Assembly (NCBI GenBank): GCA_020161775.1
Contig: JAIUOW010000006.1
Location: 124,001 to 188,000, forward strand
Source of the DNA: Pseudomonadota bacterium
GTDB lineage: Bacteria > Pseudomonadota > Gammaproteobacteria > Burkholderiales > Burkholderiaceae_C
Direction: 5' to 3'
Length of the DNA stretch: 64,000 nucleotides
The number at the start of each line of letters is the position of its first letter. Position 1 is the first letter of the stretch. The notes under the pieces are model-generated. The model saw only the letters and a program-made list of their open reading frames with translations. It was not told the origin of the DNA and ran no database searches. A program made the position numbers and the translations under genes. Positions 61,834 to 64,000 of the stretch are shown one piece after another.

Positions 61834-62468
61834 TGAGCGCCGCCGCCATGACGCCCGCCCTCAAGCCCGTCGAAGAGCTGCGCTGGGTCGCCTCGGCCGT
61901 GCTGCAGGCGCTGGCCGAGCGCGGCAAGGGCAAGGGCGACACATTCACCGCCGCCGATCTGCTGGCATGGGTGCCCGCGTTGTCGGCGGGAGCCAAGCGA
62001 ACCAACGCCACGACGCGCCTGGTCGGGCTGGGCCTGCTCACGTACCGCCAGGGCTTCGACGCCGACACGGCTGATCTGCAAGGCACCTACACGGTTACAG
62101 CGGCCGGCGCCGAGGCGATCCAGGCAGCCAAGGCGGGCAAGGCCCACAAGAGCGGCCCCAAGCGACCGCACGGCAACCGCCCGCAGTCCGCCAGCGCCTT
62201 CAGCACGCAGCTGTGGCGCCTGGTGCGCGCACGGCGCCTGCTGGACGCCAAGGAAGCCGCCGAGACGCTGGTGGATGCCGGCGACGACGTGAAGAAGGCA
62301 GAACAGCACGCCTCCAAGCTGTTCCGCCGCTGGGAGCTGACCGGCCACCTGGCTGCGAGCAAGCAGCGCGTCCACAGGGTCGGCACCAGCAACGGTCACA
62401 AGCGCTACGTGCTGATCAACGACTGCGGCCCGATGCCGCCTCAATCTCCCTCCAAGAAGACCGCATGA
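61833..62468 (+). CDS. Early protein with two winged-helix-like regions (211 aa)
   Basis: A 211-residue protein starting at a TAATG junction with the B gene. The first half (VASAVLQALAERGKGKGDTF, RLVGLGLLTYRQGFDAD) and the second (QLWRLVRARRLLDAKEAAETL, LFRRWELTGHLAAS, GHKRYVLIND) each look like a winged helix, joined by a basic linker. A GTTACAG site lies inside. A DNA-binding role in replication or regulation is inferred. Family not recognised. Confidence 0.65.
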   Translation: MSAAAMTPALKPVEELRWVASAVLQALAERGKGKGDTFTAADLLAWVPALSAGAKRTNATTRLVGLGLLTYRQGFDADTADLQGTYTVTAAGAEAIQAAKAGKAHKSGPKRPHGNRPQSASAFSTQLWRLVRARRLLDAKEAAETLVDAGDDVKKAEQHASKLFRRWELTGHLAASKQRVHRVGTSNGHKRYVLINDCGPMPPQSPSKKTA

Positions 62469-62896
62469 GCTACAAGAAGGAACCCTGGTTTGCCCTGCTG
62501 CAAGCCACTGCGCAGACGCTCAACCGCGCCAAGGTGGCCGGCCTGCTGGGCGTCAGCGCACCCACCATCAGCCAGGTGCTCAACGGCTCCGGCAAATACG
62601 GTGACGGCACGGCCAGCACAGACAAGCTGGCCGAGAAGGTGATCCACACCTTTGGCCGCTACTCCTGCCCGCACCTGTCTGAGCAGACCGGCTTTGGCGA
62701 TAAGGCGGTGGAAATCACGGCCGATCAATGCCGGACCTATGCCCATCGGCCCGCACCAGCGGGCAGTCCCGGCGACATGCAGCACTGGCAGGCCTGCAAC
62801 CGCTGCCCCCACAAGGCGCACACCGCGCCACCCACCGCGCGTGAAGTCAAGCCGCGCAAACCCCGCAACCAGGAGACCTCTCATGAAGCTCTTTAA
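62465..62896 (+). CDS. HTH protein with a Cys-rich C-terminus (143 aa)
   Basis: A 143-residue protein with a LacI/XRE-like helix-turn-helix (LNRAKVAGLLGVSAPTISQVLNGSGKYGDG) near 19-48, then four Cys (SCPH, DQCR, WQACNRCPHK) that could bind a metal, and a basic tail. Similar regulators lie after the transposition genes in B3/BcepMu-type phages. Start and stop overlap the neighbours. It may control early-to-late switching. Confidence 0.75.
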   Translation: MSYKKEPWFALLQATAQTLNRAKVAGLLGVSAPTISQVLNGSGKYGDGTASTDKLAEKVIHTFGRYSCPHLSEQTGFGDKAVEITADQCRTYAHRPAPAGSPGDMQHWQACNRCPHKAHTAPPTAREVKPRKPRNQETSHEAL

Positions 62897-63161
62897 CTCA
62901 GCGCGGGCGCACGCCACGCAGCTGGCCCAGCACTTCCTGCTGGGCGGCCCTGTCGGCGTCTTCTACGCCGTCAAGCTGGCCTGGCTGCGCGCCCGCGCCG
63001 CGCGGATCAGTCTGCACATCCACCGGGAGCAGGAACTGCACCGCGCCAACCTCAAGGCCCTGAATCACGAGCTGAACGAGGTGATCAGCGCACAGCAGGG
63101 CACCAACATTGCCGCTGCGCAGTTCTGGAGCTGGTGCGACAAGAAGGCGGGGCAGTCATGA
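62883..63161 (+). CDS. Small early protein, basic amphipathic (92 aa)
   Basis: A 92-residue protein (MKLFNSARAHATQLAQHFLL, then GGPVGVFYAVKLAWLRARAA) with one weakly hydrophobic segment and a helical region (HREQELHRANLKALNHELNEV). It overlaps the preceding gene by 14 bp and the next by 4 bp. A CTTTAAC site sits at its fourth codon. No family recognised. Confidence 0.6.
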   Translation: MKLFNSARAHATQLAQHFLLGGPVGVFYAVKLAWLRARAARISLHIHREQELHRANLKALNHELNEVISAQQGTNIAAAQFWSWCDKKAGQS

Positions 63162-64000
63162 GCGTCGAACGCATCCTGCCGGTGGCGCGCGAGCTGGCCG
63201 CCCGCCCTGAGGGCATGAGCAATGGCGACTTGGCTATGGCCGCCAACCTGACAGCCAGCGCTGCGGGCGCCTACATCCAGGTGTACATGAACAATGGGCA
63301 CATCTTCAGGGGCCAGCCTGACGGAAAACGCGCCCGCTACTTCACCACCCAAACCGCCGCCGACGCCTTTCGGGACGGCAACCAGAAGCCACTGACCCTG
63401 CAGCGCGCCAGCCCCGACATGCTGGCCCGCGCGGCCGTGGCCCAAATGCGCAAGGACCAGATCCGCAGCAGCGCGAGCCTGGCAGAGACGCTGCACGTCA
63501 AGCCCGAGCAGATCGACGCGGCGCTCGCCCCGCTGGTCAACGCCCATTACCTTACCCGCGTGAACGTCCTGCGCGGTGGCGTGACGATGTTCGACTACAG
63601 GTTTTCGGCAGCGTGGACGCCCAAGTCTGAGGACTTCGATGGCCTGGTGTGGGACGGTGCCTCCCCCCAAGCCAACGTGAGCCCGGTGGCCGCGCCAAAG
63701 GCCACGCCCGCACCCAGCCCGCGGCCTGCGCCCGCCACGGCGCCTGTGGCCCCGCCAAAGCCCGCCAGGGACGCCTTGGCGGCTGGTGGAGACCTGGGCC
63801 GTCGGCCCCTGCACGCCGAGCCGGACCCGGTCGAGCGCAAGGCCGAGAAGGCAATCGAGGCCGCTGCGGAGTTAAAGCGGCCTACGGTGCTGAATGTCCT
63901 GCGTGCCGACGACATGGTCTGCGCCATGAACTCGCGCGGTGAACTTGCACTCGACCTGGCAAACGACACGGTGCTCAAGTTCACGCCGGCCAGCGCGCTG
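63158..64000 (+). CDS. Early protein with tandem winged-helix-like regions (partial, runs off the window)
   Basis: Open for 281 codons to the window edge. Two HTH-like regions are visible: SNGDLAMAANLTASAAGAYI near 21-40 and RSSASLAETLHVKPEQIDAAL near 107-127 with the wing LRGGVTMFDYRFS. A Pro/Ala-rich linker follows, and then a third segment (RPTVLNVLRADDMVCAMNSR). Its ATG overlaps the upstream stop. Together with the 211- and 143-residue proteins it suggests a set of DNA-binding early proteins. The end is unknown. Confidence 0.65.
   Translation, partial: MSVERILPVARELAARPEGMSNGDLAMAANLTASAAGAYIQVYMNNGHIFRGQPDGKRARYFTTQTAADAFRDGNQKPLTLQRASPDMLARAAVAQMRKDQIRSSASLAETLHVKPEQIDAALAPLVNAHYLTRVNVLRGGVTMFDYRFSAAWTPKSEDFDGLVWDGASPQANVSPVAAPKATPAPSPRPAPATAPVAPPKPARDALAAGGDLGRRPLHAEPDPVERKAEKAIEAAAELKRPTVLNVLRADDMVCAMNSRGELALDLANDTVLKFTPASAL

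Larger units (their letters stand above)
31051..64000. mobile_element. Mu-like transposable prophage, siphovirus-type structural genes (right end outside the window)
   Basis: The element carries a MuA-like DDE transposase, a MuB-like ATPase, a Ner-like regulator, an S24 repressor, a lysis cassette, head and long-tail genes, and left-end transposase-type repeats. There is no integrase. The left edge is placed at TG (31051), the only 5'-TG between the host terminator and the first end repeat; transposable phages normally start with TG. The early region reads right and everything else reads left, unlike the collinear Mu and B3 maps. The early operon is still open at 64000, so the right end and target duplication lie beyond. 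The left edge is inferred, not proven. Confidence 0.9.

Overview
The window is a high-GC betaproteobacterial chromosome segment, most likely Burkholderiales/Comamonadaceae. This rests on the pilGHIJL-rubredoxin, fis-dusB-purH and paa gene arrangements and on the type of intergenic GC-rich repeats. About 31 kb of ordinary chromosome is followed, right after a CAT-anticodon tRNA and its terminator, by about 33 kb of a Mu-like transposable prophage that runs off the right edge.

Chromosomal part (1-31050). A leftward pyrR(partial)-ruvX-algH block faces a photolyase. Next is a complete leftward Pil-Chp chemosensory operon for type IV pili (rubredoxin, pilG, pilH, pilI, pilJ and a 2055-residue PilL/ChpA hybrid kinase). 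Then come thiD-hemL, a leftward dusB-fis-purH set, a YqaA-type membrane protein, ychF, a 7TM-DISM/degenerate-GGDEF protein, a MOSC protein, a UbiH-type monooxygenase with dsbC, an M61 peptidase with a DUF3108 protein, and a phenylacetate cluster (paaG-paaI-paaK) divergent from an enoyl-CoA hydratase across a TetR-type operator. The last host gene is the tRNA.

Prophage part (31051-64000+). The left end has five direct TTTGGCAC-core repeats, as expected for transposase end-binding sites. The element is divergent. A LexA/CI-like (S24) repressor and its operators sit near 58 kb. Rightward early genes (Ner-like, MuA-like transposase, MuB-like ATPase, several small DNA-binding-type proteins) are chained by ATGA/TAATG overlaps and continue past the window. 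Everything left of the operator reads leftward: a repressor/membrane protein/secreted HNH nuclease block closed by a terminator, a lysis cassette (endolysin, nested Rz/Rz1), terminase, portal, gpF-like protein, a fused protease/major capsid gene, a siphovirus-type tail module with a -1 frameshift chaperone and a long tape measure protein, tail fibres, and a Dam-type methyltransferase next to the phage end.

The less expected features are: (i) a 7-mer, GTTA(A/C)AG, that I count 28 times in the prophage and did not see in the adjacent 31 kb of host; (ii) a strong internal ribosome site inside the protease/capsid fusion; (iii) a -1 slippery heptamer that joins two tail genes; (iv) an apparent repressor-linked operon for a two-TM protein and a signal-peptide HNH nuclease; (v) duplicated terminator cassettes that divide the late region; (vi) a small plus-strand membrane ORF that exactly fills the one gap in the tail operon.
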